A DNA stretch of 64,000 nt, taken from Saccharomycopsis crataegensis. Lineage: Eukaryota > Ascomycota > Saccharomycetes > Ascoideales > Saccharomycopsidaceae. Made by a program: the position numbers and the translations under genes. This document shows positions 46,909 to 57,252 of this stretch, one piece after another. Every line of letters begins with the position of its first letter. The first letter of the stretch is position 1. Location of the stretch: contig NW_027043838.1 of assembly GCF_037102585.1 (NCBI RefSeq), forward strand, positions 496,001 to 560,000, written 5' to 3'. Below the pieces are notes generated by a model. The model worked only from the letters and a program-made list of their open reading frames with translations, was not told the DNA's origin and ran no database searches.

Positions 46909-48177
46909 ATGGCCCCAAAGAAACAAGTCGAAGAAAAAAAGATCTTATTGGGTCGTCCAGGTAACAACTTGAAAGTATGTAGTTCATTTTAACCTCATTA
47001 AAGGTTTTTTGCGATTTTTGTAGTGTGATTGATTGATTCCTAACAATTATTTGTTTAGTCCGGTATTGTTGGGTTAGCTAACGTCGGTAAATCCACTTTT
47101 TTCCAAGCTATCACTAGATGTCCATTGGGTAACCCAGCTAACTACCCTTTTGCCACTATTGATCCAGAAGAAGCAAGAGTTATTGTTCCATCTCCACGTT
47201 TGGACACATTGTACGACATTTACAAGCCTAAGGCCAAGGTTCCAGCCCATATCACTGTTTACGATATCGCCGGTTTAACCAAGGGTGCTTCTGCTGGTGA
47301 AGGTTTGGGTAATGCTTTCTTGTCTCACATCAGAGCTGTCGATGCCATCTACCAAGTTGTTAGATGTTTCGATGATGCCGAAATTATTCACATCGAAGGT
47401 GATGTCAACCCAACTAGAGATTTGGAAATTATCAGTAACGAATTGAGATTGAAGGATATTGAATTTGCTACCAAGCACTTGGAAGGTGTTGAAAAAATCA
47501 CCAAGAGAGGTGGTCAATCTTTGGAAGTCAAGCAAAAGAAAGATGAAGCCATTTTAGTTCGTAAGATCATTGATTTGTTGGAAAATGGACAAAGAGTTGC
47601 CAACCAAACATGGACTTCTAAGGAAGTTGAAATCATCAACACCATGCAATTGTTGACCGCCAAGACATCCATTTACTTGATTAACTTGTCTGAAAGAGAT
47701 TACATTAGAAGAAAGAACAAGCACTTGAAGGCTATCAAGGAATGGGTTGACACTTACTCTCCAGGTGATGTTATCATTCCATTCTCTGTTTCTTTGGAAG
47801 AAAGATTGTCCCACATGGAAACCGACGAAGAGAGAGAAGAAGAATTGAAGAACATTGGTGCTGTTAGTGCTTTGCCAAAGATCATTGTCACCATGAGAGA
47901 AAAGTTGGATTTGATCTCCTACTTCACTGGTGGCCCAAGCGAAGTCAGAGAGTGGACTATTAGACGTGGTACCAAAGCTCCTCAAGCTGCCGGTGTCATT
48001 CACAATGATTTGATGAACACCTTCATTTTGGCCAACGTTACCAAATTTGAAGATCTTGTTGAACTCGGAGATGAAGCTACCGTTAAGGCTCAAGGTAAGG
48101 TTGCTCAAAAGGGTAAGGATTATGTTGTTGAAGATGGTGATATCATGTACTTCAGATCCGGTGCTGGTAAGAACTAG
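46909..48177 (+). CDS. OLA1: Ola1/YchF-type ATPase (spliced)
   Basis: Obg-like ATPase linked to ribosomes, proteasome and stress response. Exon 1 (46909-46974) encodes 22 residues; exon 2 (47059-48177) follows. Total 394 residues, the same as S. cerevisiae Ola1 (YBR025C). Motifs: P-loop NVGKST, DIAGLTKGAS, and NLSERD in place of the GTPase NKxD, the change that makes YchF proteins prefer ATP. A coiled coil and a C-terminal TGS domain (TFILANVTKFEDLVE, DYVVEDGDIMYFRSGAG) complete it. Strong use of optimal codons (TTG, AGA, GGT, AAG) suggests high expression. It sits in a run of forward genes from NPY1 to CAF40. Confidence 0.96.
46975..47058 (+). other. OLA1: Intron of OLA1 (84 nt)
   Basis: Donor GTATGT, branch-like CCTAAC at about 47039-47044, acceptor TTAG ending at 47058. 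Phase 0, just before the P-loop exon. Confidence 0.92.
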
Positions 48178-48527
48178 ACAGCGTATAATGAGGTGGTTTT
48201 TGCAATGGTCTTGTTATATCTGTTTTTTTTTTTGGATTCATTTACACTGGTTATGTATGAATATATGATTACTTTAATTTTTTATCTGGACAAAATTGTA
48301 AGCCGAATTGATGATGCTATTGAAGTGAACTTGAGCATTGATGACTTTTGGGTGCAGCACCCCGTAAAAAAAATAGACCGAAAAAATAAACATGAAGCAA
48401 TGATGTTGATGAGCGTTGTGAAATATTTAGCGCTCTCAACATTGGAGTAATACTGATAAGGAATAAAGCAAAAGAAAAATCCAGAAGGCTAGAACGTAAT
48501 AAAAATAGAATATACAGGTGCTTGGAA
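48178..48527. other. OLA1-CUS2 intergenic region
   Basis: AT-rich 3' flank and promoter. An 85-codon open frame crossing it is not supported by composition. No gene is called. Confidence 0.6.
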
Positions 48528-49643
48528 ATGACTAGTGTAGAAGAGACTATTGAATCACTACCACGCAGCATAGAGAACTTCAAGACAATTGATAAAATCT
48601 ATTTTGATCAAGTCAAACGAAAATGGTATTTTGAAGACCCTGAAACAGAGATAGAACTCATTTTCGATGAAGTGCAGAGAAAATGGTTCGAAGAAACTCC
48701 CAATGCTTTTTCCAAGAAAAGAGAGTATCCAAATGTTGAGGAAGATGAAGAAAAGAAAACCATCAAGGAGCTCAGATTAAAGAAAAAACAGAAAATAAAA
48801 CAAATGAAGGATGAAGAGAAAGAATCGCGACAGAATACAAAGAAAATAACCTCGGTATATGTTTCGAATCTTCCGAAGGACATCACAAAGGACGAGCTCG
48901 AAAAAGTCTTTGGCAAGTTTGGGGTATTAGCTGAAGACTTGATCAACAATACAGGGAAAAGAATTAAAATTTATACAGATAATGAAACCAATGAGGTGAA
49001 AGGCGATGCTCTAGTAGTATATCATAGAAGCGAGAGTGTTGATTTGGCGACAGATATGTTGGATGATTCATATATTAGACCGGGTGTTAAGATAAGAGTT
49101 CAAAAGGCGGATTTTGAAAACTATGGAAAGAAGCAAGGGGAAAGAAAACAAATTAGTGATGAAGTAAGAAAGAAAATAAGTAAAATGTCTAAGAAACTTG
49201 ATGAAAAAATTGATGATTGGGATGATGAAGAGGAATTAAAGAAAGAGCAGCGCCAGAAATATTTGAAGAGATATGAAAAGATCGCTGTGTTGAAAGGATG
49301 CTTTGCGGTGTCAGAAATTGAAGATGACCCTGAAGTAGTGGAAGATATTAAGGAAGATATGATGGAGGAATGTGAAAAGTTTGGAGAAGTTGTTCAAGTG
49401 ACTGTGTATGATAAAGAACAGGAAGGAATTGTCCTAGTGAAATTCACAAACAGGGAAGCTGTTGAATTGTGTATATCACAACTAAATGGGAGATACTTTG
49501 GTGGGCAACAATTAGAAGTATTTGTGTATGACGGGAAGCCGTACCAAAGCTCCCAGCTCTCGAAAGATGGTGACGTTGACGATGAAAAGAGACTCAAAGA
49601 CTACGAAGAGTTTCTCAAAAGTGGACTGCTGATAAAATCTTAG
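48528..49643 (+). CDS. CUS2: Cus2, U2 snRNP-associated splicing factor (Tat-SF1 family)
   Basis: Helps U2 snRNA fold and interacts with SF3b/Prp11 before prespliceosome assembly. From the ATG at 48528 the product is 371 residues. The N-terminus has two paired motifs, DQVKRKWYFEDPET and DEVQRKWFEE, then a lysine-rich helix, RRM1 at about 105-190 (SVYVSNLPKDITKDELEKVF) and a divergent RRM2 (UHM type) at about 260-345. The order and spacing fit Cus2. It lies next to SEC21, and CAF40 follows, the same three neighbours as in S. cerevisiae (YNL286W-288W). In this intron-richer yeast a splicing factor of this class fits expectation. Confidence 0.88.
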   Translation: MTSVEETIESLPRSIENFKTIDKIYFDQVKRKWYFEDPETEIELIFDEVQRKWFEETPNAFSKKREYPNVEEDEEKKTIKELRLKKKQKIKQMKDEEKESRQNTKKITSVYVSNLPKDITKDELEKVFGKFGVLAEDLINNTGKRIKIYTDNETNEVKGDALVVYHRSESVDLATDMLDDSYIRPGVKIRVQKADFENYGKKQGERKQISDEVRKKISKMSKKLDEKIDDWDDEEELKKEQRQKYLKRYEKIAVLKGCFAVSEIEDDPEVVEDIKEDMMEECEKFGEVVQVTVYDKEQEGIVLVKFTNREAVELCISQLNGRYFGGQQLEVFVYDGKPYQSSQLSKDGDVDDEKRLKDYEEFLKSGLLIKS

Positions 49644-49904
49644 AAATTTATTTAATTATTGTAACAATAAAGTAAAAATAACCTCAATCTTTGTGATATT
49701 TGATCAATATCATGCTTGTAGAGACATAATTATGCAAGTATCCCGTGCCTGCGGGTAGCACTTTTTTTTTTTTTTTGTGAGGGCCGAAAAATTGACAAGT
49801 TTCAATAAACAACAAATGCTGGATCAACAGAATATCGCTACACAAATCAGCAATTCAAACAAACAAAGAAACAAGCAAACGAAGCGAAGTCAATTATCTC
49901 CCAA

Positions 49905-52700
49905 ATGAGTACCTTGACTTACAAGAAGTTTGATGAAGGTGAGGGCGTGTTGCCTGATAAAATGACGATTTATCAGGACTGTATCCTGGCCTTCAATGCC
50001 TCACCGGTCAATGCCAAAAAGTGCAGAATATTATTGGCTAAATTGGTTAGATTATTGAGTATTGGTGAAACCTTTCCAGCTAATGAAGCCACCAACTTAT
50101 TTTTCTCAATTTCCAAATTGTTCCAGCACAAATCAGTCGAATTGCGTCAGATTGTCTACTTGGCGATCAAGAAGTTGTGCCATATCAGTAACGATGTTTT
50201 GATGGTCACTTCTTCAATCATGAAAGATATTCAAAACGGAGATATCATCTACAAACCAAACGCTATTAGAACTTTGGCTAGAGTTTTAGACAGCTCCACC
50301 GTCCATGCCACTGAACGTTTGTTCAAGAATTGCATTGTTGATAAGAACCCAAATGTCAGTTCTGCTGCTTTGGTTTCCTCATACCATTTATCACCAGAAT
50401 CTAAAGATGTCGTGAAGCGTTGGGCTAATGAAACGCAAGAAGCCGTGTACGCCCAAAAATATTTCCCAGACACTCAATTTCAAAACGTTCATCAGGAATT
50501 CTACTCAAGATTTCCATCCAGTACACAATTCTCCCAATATCATGCGTTGGGATTATTATATGTTTTGAGAAATCACGACAAAATGGCGCTCGTGAAGATG
50601 GTCAATCAATTAAGTGGTAGCAGCAGTCCTTTAACCAACCCATTGGCAATCATTCAAGTCATCAGATATATTAGCAAGTTGATTGAAGAAGATCCATCTT
50701 TGGCAGATCATTTATATCCATACTTGTTAACCTGGACCACAAATAAATCGGAAATGGTTTGTTTGGAATCTGCCAAGATCATTTTGAATTACAAAAAATT
50801 CTCTCCTGAACAACATACAGAAGCCATCAGTGTATTGCGAGACTTACTTAATGCCCCAAGAGTCGTCACGATTTTTGCGGCTGTGAGAATGTTGAACAAG
50901 ATCGCCATGACTAACCCAGAAAAGGTTGTGGTGTGTAATTACGAATTGGAATCTTTGATTAACCACTCAAATAGATCAATCGCCACTTATGCCATCACCA
51001 CTTTGTTAAAGACAGGTTCTGCTGACACCGTTGATAGATTAATCAAGACCATTTCCACCTTCATGAATGATATATCTGACGAGTTCAAGGTTGTTGTTAT
51101 TGATGCCATCAGAAACTTGACCTTGAAATTCCCTGAAAAGTATAAGCCAATGTTGGTTTTCTTGAGCGACGTCTTAAGGGACGAAGGTGGTTTCAAGTTT
51201 AAGAATACCGTGGTGGAATCATTATTCGATATGATTCACTATATTCCAGAATCTAGAGACTCTGCCTTGGAGAACTTGTGTGAATTCATTGAAGATTGCG
51301 AGTACCCAGAATTGACTGTCAGAATCTTACATTTATTGGGTGACGAAGGTCCAAAGACCAAGAACCCAACTTTGTACATTAGACACATTTATAACAGAAT
51401 TGCATTGGAAAACTCAATTGTCAGAGCTAGTGCGGTGGTTGCGCTTTCCAAGTTTGCTTTGACCGAAGACCTTTCATTGAAGAAATCTATTGAAGTGTTA
51501 TTACAACGTTCATTGACTGATTCAGATGATGAAGTTAGAGATAGAGCAGCAGTTTCTTTGAAATTGTTATCTTCCAGTACTGATAAGACAAGCAGTGTGA
51601 TATTAGTGGATTTCATCAAACCAACCAAGAAATATTCTTTGCCAATTTTGGAACAAAAGTTGACTCAATATATTTCTTCTAGCGATAAAGCAAGCTACGA
51701 AAATCCATTTGATATTTCATCAGTTCCTCAATACACAGAGGAAGAATGGAAAGCCCAAGAATATAAGGCCAAGACCACTGTCCAAGCCTCTGAAGAAGAA
51801 CCTCTTAGTGACCATAAAGGCAGATCTGGTCTTGCTGGTGGTGCCACCGAAACTCACAATGAAACTCAACAAGCAGAACTCTTACAACAACAATACATTG
51901 ATGAAATTTCTCAAATCACTGAATTATCAGAATACGGTCCAATATTACACAGCTCTAGTGTGGTTGAATTGACAGAAAGAGAAACAGAATTTGTTGTGAG
52001 TGTCGTCAAGCATATCTTTAAAGAACACTTGGTGTTGCAATTTAATATTGAAAACACTTTAACGGACAGTGAATTGATGATGGTTTCCGTTATCTCTGAA
52101 GGTGAAGTGTATCAAGAGGAATTCATCTTGCCAGTGGAAAAACTTGCCCCACGGTCGAAGGGTACATTATATGTTTCATTCGCTAGACCTGAGGATGAAG
52201 AAACTGGAGCCCCAGGTCTTTTCTCAGATACTTTAAGTAATACCTTGTCATTCACATCCAGAGAAGTTGACCCAACCACTTTGTTGCCATTCGACGAAGA
52301 AGATGAGGGTTATCAAGACGAATACCAGATTGAAGAATTGGAAGTCACTATTGGTGATTTCATTGTTCCATCATTCACTGCTGATTTCGACAAAACTTTT
52401 GCTGAATTGCCTAGTGAAAATGAAGAAGTTGCGGTATTCAATTTGTCCAGTTCTAGTGAGTTGCAGGAAGCCGTCAATAGCGTTATTAATGTGTTGTCTA
52501 TGAGTGCTTTGGGTAATACCGAAACCGTTGGATTTAGTGCTAACAATCATAAATTGAAGGTGTACGGTAAGAGCATTAATGGTGAAAGAATTGCTGGGTT
52601 GATTAACTTTGTAATTTCAAAGAATGGTATTGTTGCCAAAGCTACTGTCAGATCAGATAACAAGGCGTTATCTGAAACTGTTGTCAATGGTATCGCATGA
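49905..52700 (+). CDS. SEC21: Sec21, gamma-COP subunit of the COPI coat
   Basis: Coatomer gamma subunit for Golgi-to-ER retrograde transport. 931 residues (S. cerevisiae 935). It begins MSTLTYKKFDEGEG and PDKMTIYQDCILAFNASPVN, which align with the family start. The adaptin N-terminal solenoid spans about 20-560 (TNLFFSISKLFQHKS, HALGLLYVLRNHDKMAL, VRILHLLGDEGP, LYIRHIYNRIALENSI). A charged Q/E linker follows at about 600-660, then the gamma-COP appendage with its platform (VVKHIFKEHLVLQFNIENTL through VAVFNLSSSSELQEAV). Codon use is biased toward preferred codons. In-frame CTG at Leu29 lies at a non-conserved site. Confidence 0.96.
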   Translation: MSTLTYKKFDEGEGVLPDKMTIYQDCILAFNASPVNAKKCRILLAKLVRLLSIGETFPANEATNLFFSISKLFQHKSVELRQIVYLAIKKLCHISNDVLMVTSSIMKDIQNGDIIYKPNAIRTLARVLDSSTVHATERLFKNCIVDKNPNVSSAALVSSYHLSPESKDVVKRWANETQEAVYAQKYFPDTQFQNVHQEFYSRFPSSTQFSQYHALGLLYVLRNHDKMALVKMVNQLSGSSSPLTNPLAIIQVIRYISKLIEEDPSLADHLYPYLLTWTTNKSEMVCLESAKIILNYKKFSPEQHTEAISVLRDLLNAPRVVTIFAAVRMLNKIAMTNPEKVVVCNYELESLINHSNRSIATYAITTLLKTGSADTVDRLIKTISTFMNDISDEFKVVVIDAIRNLTLKFPEKYKPMLVFLSDVLRDEGGFKFKNTVVESLFDMIHYIPESRDSALENLCEFIEDCEYPELTVRILHLLGDEGPKTKNPTLYIRHIYNRIALENSIVRASAVVALSKFALTEDLSLKKSIEVLLQRSLTDSDDEVRDRAAVSLKLLSSSTDKTSSVILVDFIKPTKKYSLPILEQKLTQYISSSDKASYENPFDISSVPQYTEEEWKAQEYKAKTTVQASEEEPLSDHKGRSGLAGGATETHNETQQAELLQQQYIDEISQITELSEYGPILHSSSVVELTERETEFVVSVVKHIFKEHLVLQFNIENTLTDSELMMVSVISEGEVYQEEFILPVEKLAPRSKGTLYVSFARPEDEETGAPGLFSDTLSNTLSFTSREVDPTTLLPFDEEDEGYQDEYQIEELEVTIGDFIVPSFTADFDKTFAELPSENEEVAVFNLSSSSELQEAVNSVINVLSMSALGNTETVGFSANNHKLKVYGKSINGERIAGLINFVISKNGIVAKATVRSDNKALSETVVNGIA

Positions 52701-53358
52701 AGGAAATGAAATGGGTAAAAAAAAAGTACAGTATTAGAAAATGACTTAGGGTAAACATTGATAGTTTGGATGTGTTTTATTGTATCTCTGGTTATTTCTA
52801 TTAATTTTTTTCTTATTTTTCTGTAATTTCCGTCAACGTTTTTTTCTTTTTTCTCTCTCTATATCTCTTCTTATTGTATCGGATTCTCTCTCTCTATATC
52901 TTTATTTATAACATGAATTTTTTATTTGATCATATTTTGCTTAAGTTGAGGTAGTTTGTAAGTGGTTTATTTGGCAGGGTTTTGGCCCTCACCGGGTGCG
53001 GATGCGCGGATGTTAGGATGTCTGGATGTACTTTTCCTCAATGAGAAAAATCGGGAAATTGAAACATCGCGAAAAGAAAAAAACCTTGGTGAATCTTGTG
53101 ATTTAGATATATTGATTAACCAGGATCATTTTTTCTAACACAATTAGAGAAGAAGACTGCGAAAAGCTCATTATATCTTGTCCGGAACTTGTACTTTTTG
53201 ATTCTTTTCAATTTTCTGAAAAATATTATTTTGTGCTAGCTGAATCGATCATTGGCCTTTTGATCATATAATAATCACGGAGGCGCCATCTTGATTCATT
53301 GAATCCACTACCTTTTAGAAGATAACAAGCTAATTTTATAGTATACTGATCCATAATA
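52701..53358. other. SEC21-CAF40 intergenic region
   Basis: T-rich with two copies of a TCTCTCTCTATATCT-like string near 52852 and 52887, and four short GGATG units at about 52999-53030. No gene is seen. Confidence 0.6.
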
Positions 53359-53677
53359 ATGTTCAAACAAGGCTATAATGATACTGGGGGTCTTCCACCA
53401 CATTATCTTCAACAACAACAACAACAACAGCAGCAACAACAACAAAATACCGACCAACAAAACAGAATATTTAATGATTTGCAATACCAGCAACAACAAG
53501 CAGATGCGATGTATGCTTCTCCAATAACCACTACAAAACAACTCAATGGAAATGGAGTTGAAGGTATACTTCCTCCAGGAAACCATCCTCAAGTCAATGT
53601 CCAACAATTGCAGGCTACGATGAATGCTGCGCAATTAGCTGGACAAAGAAACATACAGCAACATTTTCACCAAGTGC

Positions 53678-53711
<34 letters not shown>

Positions 53712-54612
53712 GCAGCAACATCAAAATGGGAATAACCAAGGGAACTCAGGGGTGAGCAGCACGGGGAGTGGTGGTGCACCAAAACGGGCACTTGATGATC
53801 CAAAAGTGTTCAATTGGATCATCGAGTTGACCTATGGTCCAAATAAAGAGCAGGCGTTGCTTGAACTTGGTAAGAAGCGTGAACATTACGATGATTTGGC
53901 TCTTGTGTTGTGGTATTCTTATGGGGTAATGACATCTTTGTTGCAAGAGATTATTAGTGTCTATCCACTATTATCGCCACAAAGCTTATCTGCATCTGCA
54001 TCCAACAGGGTGTGTAATGCTTTGGCATTGTTGCAATGTGTTGCTTCTCACCCAGAAACCAGAAACTTGTTTTTGAAGGCGCACTTGCCGTTATTTTTGT
54101 ATCCGTTTTTGAACACCGAATCGAGATCCAGATCATTTGAATACTTGAGATTAACGTCATTGGGTGTCATTGGTGCTTTGGTGAAGAACGATACCCCTGA
54201 AGTCATTGCCTTCTTGTTGACCACGGAGATCATTCCCCTTTGTTTGAAGATTATGGAATCTTCTACGGAATTGTCGAAAACTGTGGCAATTTTCATCATA
54301 CAAAAGATTTTGCTTGATGATAATGGATTGAATTATATTTGCCAAACTTATGATAGATTCCATGCGGTTTCTAATGTTTTAGAATTGATGGTTGATCAAT
54401 TGGTTAAGCATCAAACTGTTAGATTGTTGAAACATGTTGTCAGATGTTATTTGAGGTTGAGTGATAATGTCGACGCCAGAAAGGCTTTAGCCAGCTCATT
54501 ACCTGAGCCTTTGAAAGACCAGACTTTCCAAATGGCATTGAAGGATGATGTTGCTACTCAGAGATGTTTAAACCAGTTATTATTGAACATTGGGGTTGTT
54601 AATTTGAATTGA
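53359..54612 (+). CDS. CAF40: Caf40 (CNOT9/Rqcd1), CCR4-NOT subunit
   Basis: CCR4-NOT component that docks regulators of mRNA decay. 417 residues (S. cerevisiae 373). The N-terminus has two poly-Q tracts (about 17-31 and 108-125), then the armadillo-repeat CNOT9 domain from [20 protein letters not shown] to [17 protein letters not shown]. Segments such as [37 protein letters not shown] and FLYPFLNT are near-invariant across eukaryotes. Start ATG at 53359. Unlike the domain, the Q-rich N-terminus is probably variable between species. Confidence 0.96.
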
Positions 54613-56257
54613 TTGCCTTTCTGTCTTGTTTTGATAATTTTGAAAATCCAAAACAAAATACGCATGTTTTTTTCTGTTTCATGATTTTATTTCTTCAACT
54701 AGTATTATTTCAACTTTTAGAATATCTTCAATAATCTCCTTTTTTGTTATTATGTCTTTTCCTTCAATTTCTAATATTTTTGCTTGTTTCCAATTATCAA
54801 AGTCATATATTCAATCTTTTTTTTTGGTTCTACATCATCGGGGGGTTATCATGTTATTACTTTTGCTGGCTCTGGTTTCTTTTTCTTTGATAACATATCA
54901 TAAAATTTCAGGCTCATTAAATTAGCCAAACAATTTCCTTGATTTATCGAACCATGTTACCCACCATTTGTCACTTTAAAAAAACAAAAAAAGAAGAAAA
55001 AAAAAAGGAAGAAAAAGACTGCTGATCTATCCTTCAACTGTTTCATTGTCATAATTTTTGTTTTGTTTTAATCTCCGTCATTGATCTGTACGCTACTGTT
55101 TTCTGTTATGCTCTTTTATTAGCCTTCAAGAAAAAAAAAAATTGCAATGTTGCTGTTCTGTTCCATCCATTTACATTTATCATATATTTACATATTCATA
55201 TATTAAATCTGCTTTATATAAGTCTTCATTTTTTCAGATTTAGCTTGTTGAAGCCGAAAATCCTTTCTTTTTTTTTCTGGTAAGAAAAAGATTTGTATTT
55301 GATATGTATTATCAAGACATATACTCATCTCAGTCATTGGTTGTATTAATTGTAATTAATACTCATCAATATCTTGTTTATAAATAATTGTCAAACTTTT
55401 AGTTTATTTACGAATTGTTTAATTTTATCCACGTCAGATATTCTTTTGGTTCACTCAATTATCATTCATTTCAAAAATTATAAACATGTGCCAGGATTGA
55501 ATTCAATAATAATCACTACTAATACAAATAAAATGCAATGACTTCAAAAAAAAAAAATAAAAAATAATTAAAGGAGCATTTTAAAAGAAGCGATAATTAA
55601 GCTTTTGCTAAAGACAGTAGTGAGTGACAGTAGATAAGAAAAAAAATAAGCCTCTTGATTCAGAAATAGGAACTATTTTTTTTTTATAAAAATCTGAGAA
55701 ATATAGATAAGTGGATATATTTTCCTTACCCTTTAGATAAACAAGAGGACCAAACATTACCTAATAACATAAGATTTCTTAATGCCTGCCCCCCAACGCT
55801 TTTTTGTTTTTATTTTTTTCTCAGTCACTTTTGAAATAAATGCCCTTGCGCCTGTTTACTGGTTCAGGGCATTAGTAGATACGCTACGCAGACTACATAA
55901 TAACGGTGGGAAGAACGGGATATCACTATTAGCCATATTGATAACAAATAGGCATATATCAAAAGAAATAGACCGTATGCCCAGTTGGAATACCACTAAT
56001 AAATATTGTCATCATTGAATATACAAATCGACACCGACGATCAAGAGAACAAAAAGAAAAAAAAAAACCACAAAAATGGTCGCTCTGCAGCCTGACGTGG
56101 GATTCCTGCAAGTTCCAATTGACCCGCCGCCAGCAGCAAACTCTGCCCCCCAACAGTATAAATAGATCCTCCCTTCTGTTTGGAAAAAATTTCTATTTTC
56201 CTACTTGACTGTTTGCCATCCACATCAATTTTATTTACAAAACCACATATACTTACA
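54613..56257. other. 1.6-kb intergenic region before the 92-residue protein gene
   Basis: T/A-rich. A 78-codon frame at 55782-56018 has low-complexity start and no recognised similarity; not called. A 29-codon frame at 56077 ends in the TATA box and must lie upstream of transcription. No RNA gene recognised. Confidence 0.6.
56157..56165 (+). promoter_or_regulatory. TATA box (TATAAATAG)
   Basis: Strong TATA element 101 bp upstream of the start codon of the 92-residue protein gene. Confidence 0.75.
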
Positions 56258-56750
56258 ATGTCTGCTGAAACCGTATGTGATATCTTCTATTCTCTTTATC
56301 TTGTTGTACTATTTCCTCCCTCCCGTTCTTTCTTATGGGCGTTCCCATCCAATGTTTTTTTTCCTCTTGTTTTTTTTTAAAGGGATGAGTCGATAACTAT
56401 ATCGGTGAGCTCCGCTCAATACACTGCAGCGCTTATTATATCTCTGTCTTCTTTTAACGAAATCAATTACTAACAATTACTCACAGGAAACCAAGCCAGT
56501 TGTTGCTGAACAAGCAGCTGCCCCAGTCGCTGACGAAGCTCCAATCACTGAAGCCGTCAAGAAGGTCGAAGAAAGTGTCGAAACCGCCACCAAGGACACC
56601 CCAGTTGCCGCTGAAGTTAAGAAGGTCGAAGAAAAGGTTGCTAAGCCAGTTGAAGAAGCTGCTGCTGCTGCTGATGCCAAGATCAAGGAATCTCCTCTCA
56701 AGAAGTACATTGCCAAAATCAAGGCTTTGGTTGCTAAGGTCACCAAATAA
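56258..56750 (+). CDS. Small spliced Ala/Glu/Lys-rich protein (92 residues), unrecognised
   Basis: Exon 1 (56258-56272) is five codons, MSAET; exon 2 (56487-56750) gives the rest. The product is rich in A, E, K, V and P with two VKKVEE units (EAVKKVEESVE and EVKKVEEKVA), and ends in a basic helix (SPLKKYIAKIKALVAKVTK). It has no signal peptide or membrane segment. Codons are strongly biased to the set used by OLA1 and ALA1 (GCT, GTC, ACC, AAG, GAA), and a good TATA box and an intron directly after the start are typical of highly expressed yeast genes. I do not recognise the family. It resembles in composition small helical stress or Meu6-like fungal proteins, but that is only a comparison. 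Confidence 0.85.
56273..56486 (+). other. Intron in the 92-residue protein gene (214 nt)
   Basis: Donor GTATGT, perfect branch site TACTAAC at 56468-56474, acceptor ACAG ending at 56486. Phase 0. Longest intron seen in the window. Confidence 0.92.
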
Positions 56751-57108
56751 TCTTTTGGAGATTTCCTTTTTCAGTTCTTTTTGCTTGTTTTTCCTTTTAT
56801 CTTTTAGCGCTTTTAGTACAAGATAATTAGAAGAGACCGCGGTTTGTCCCTCCATCCTCATTATTTTGATATGATATATATTTTTTGTTTCGTTGCTTAA
56901 TCTCCCGTTTGTGTTTTCTATTAAATCTACTAATCTAATACTACATAACTAATATTAATTACTATTTGAAGCTGTAAAAGCTCGCCCATTGGTTGAGTTT
57001 TGATCTGTTGTTGCTAGACAGCGCCAATCTTGATTATTTTTTTTTTCCTTGTCCTTACGTTCAAGGATTATCAATATAGAGTATGACTACTACTGAAGCC
57101 TGATCATT

Positions 57109-57129
57109 GCCAGTAAAAAATTTACTGGC
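57109..57129. repeat. Perfect inverted repeat (9-bp stem, AAA loop)
   Basis: GCCAGTAAA, then AAA, then TTTACTGGC. It could form a hairpin in RNA or be a dyad protein site. It is followed by an A-rich rather than T-rich stretch. Confidence 0.9.
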
Positions 57130-57245
57130 GCAAAAACAAAACAAAAACAACCAAAATCAGCATTAAGGATCACAAATCCTTACACATGAAGTATATACAA
57201 TAAATTATTGCCTGTCATATGCGCTACCCATATCTGTGGGTGAGG

Positions 57246-57252
57246 CGGGTAA
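57246..57252 (-). promoter_or_regulatory. Reb1-like site (TTACCCG)
   Basis: Core consensus within the long convergent spacer, where no promoter is expected. Confidence 0.4.

Noticed and set aside
48193-48450. 85-codon forward frame between OLA1 and CUS2
   Set aside because: Hydrophobic translation of T-rich 3' UTR; no similarity.
55782-56018. 78-codon forward frame before the small spliced gene
   Set aside because: Low-complexity start, no similarity and ordinary AT-rich composition.
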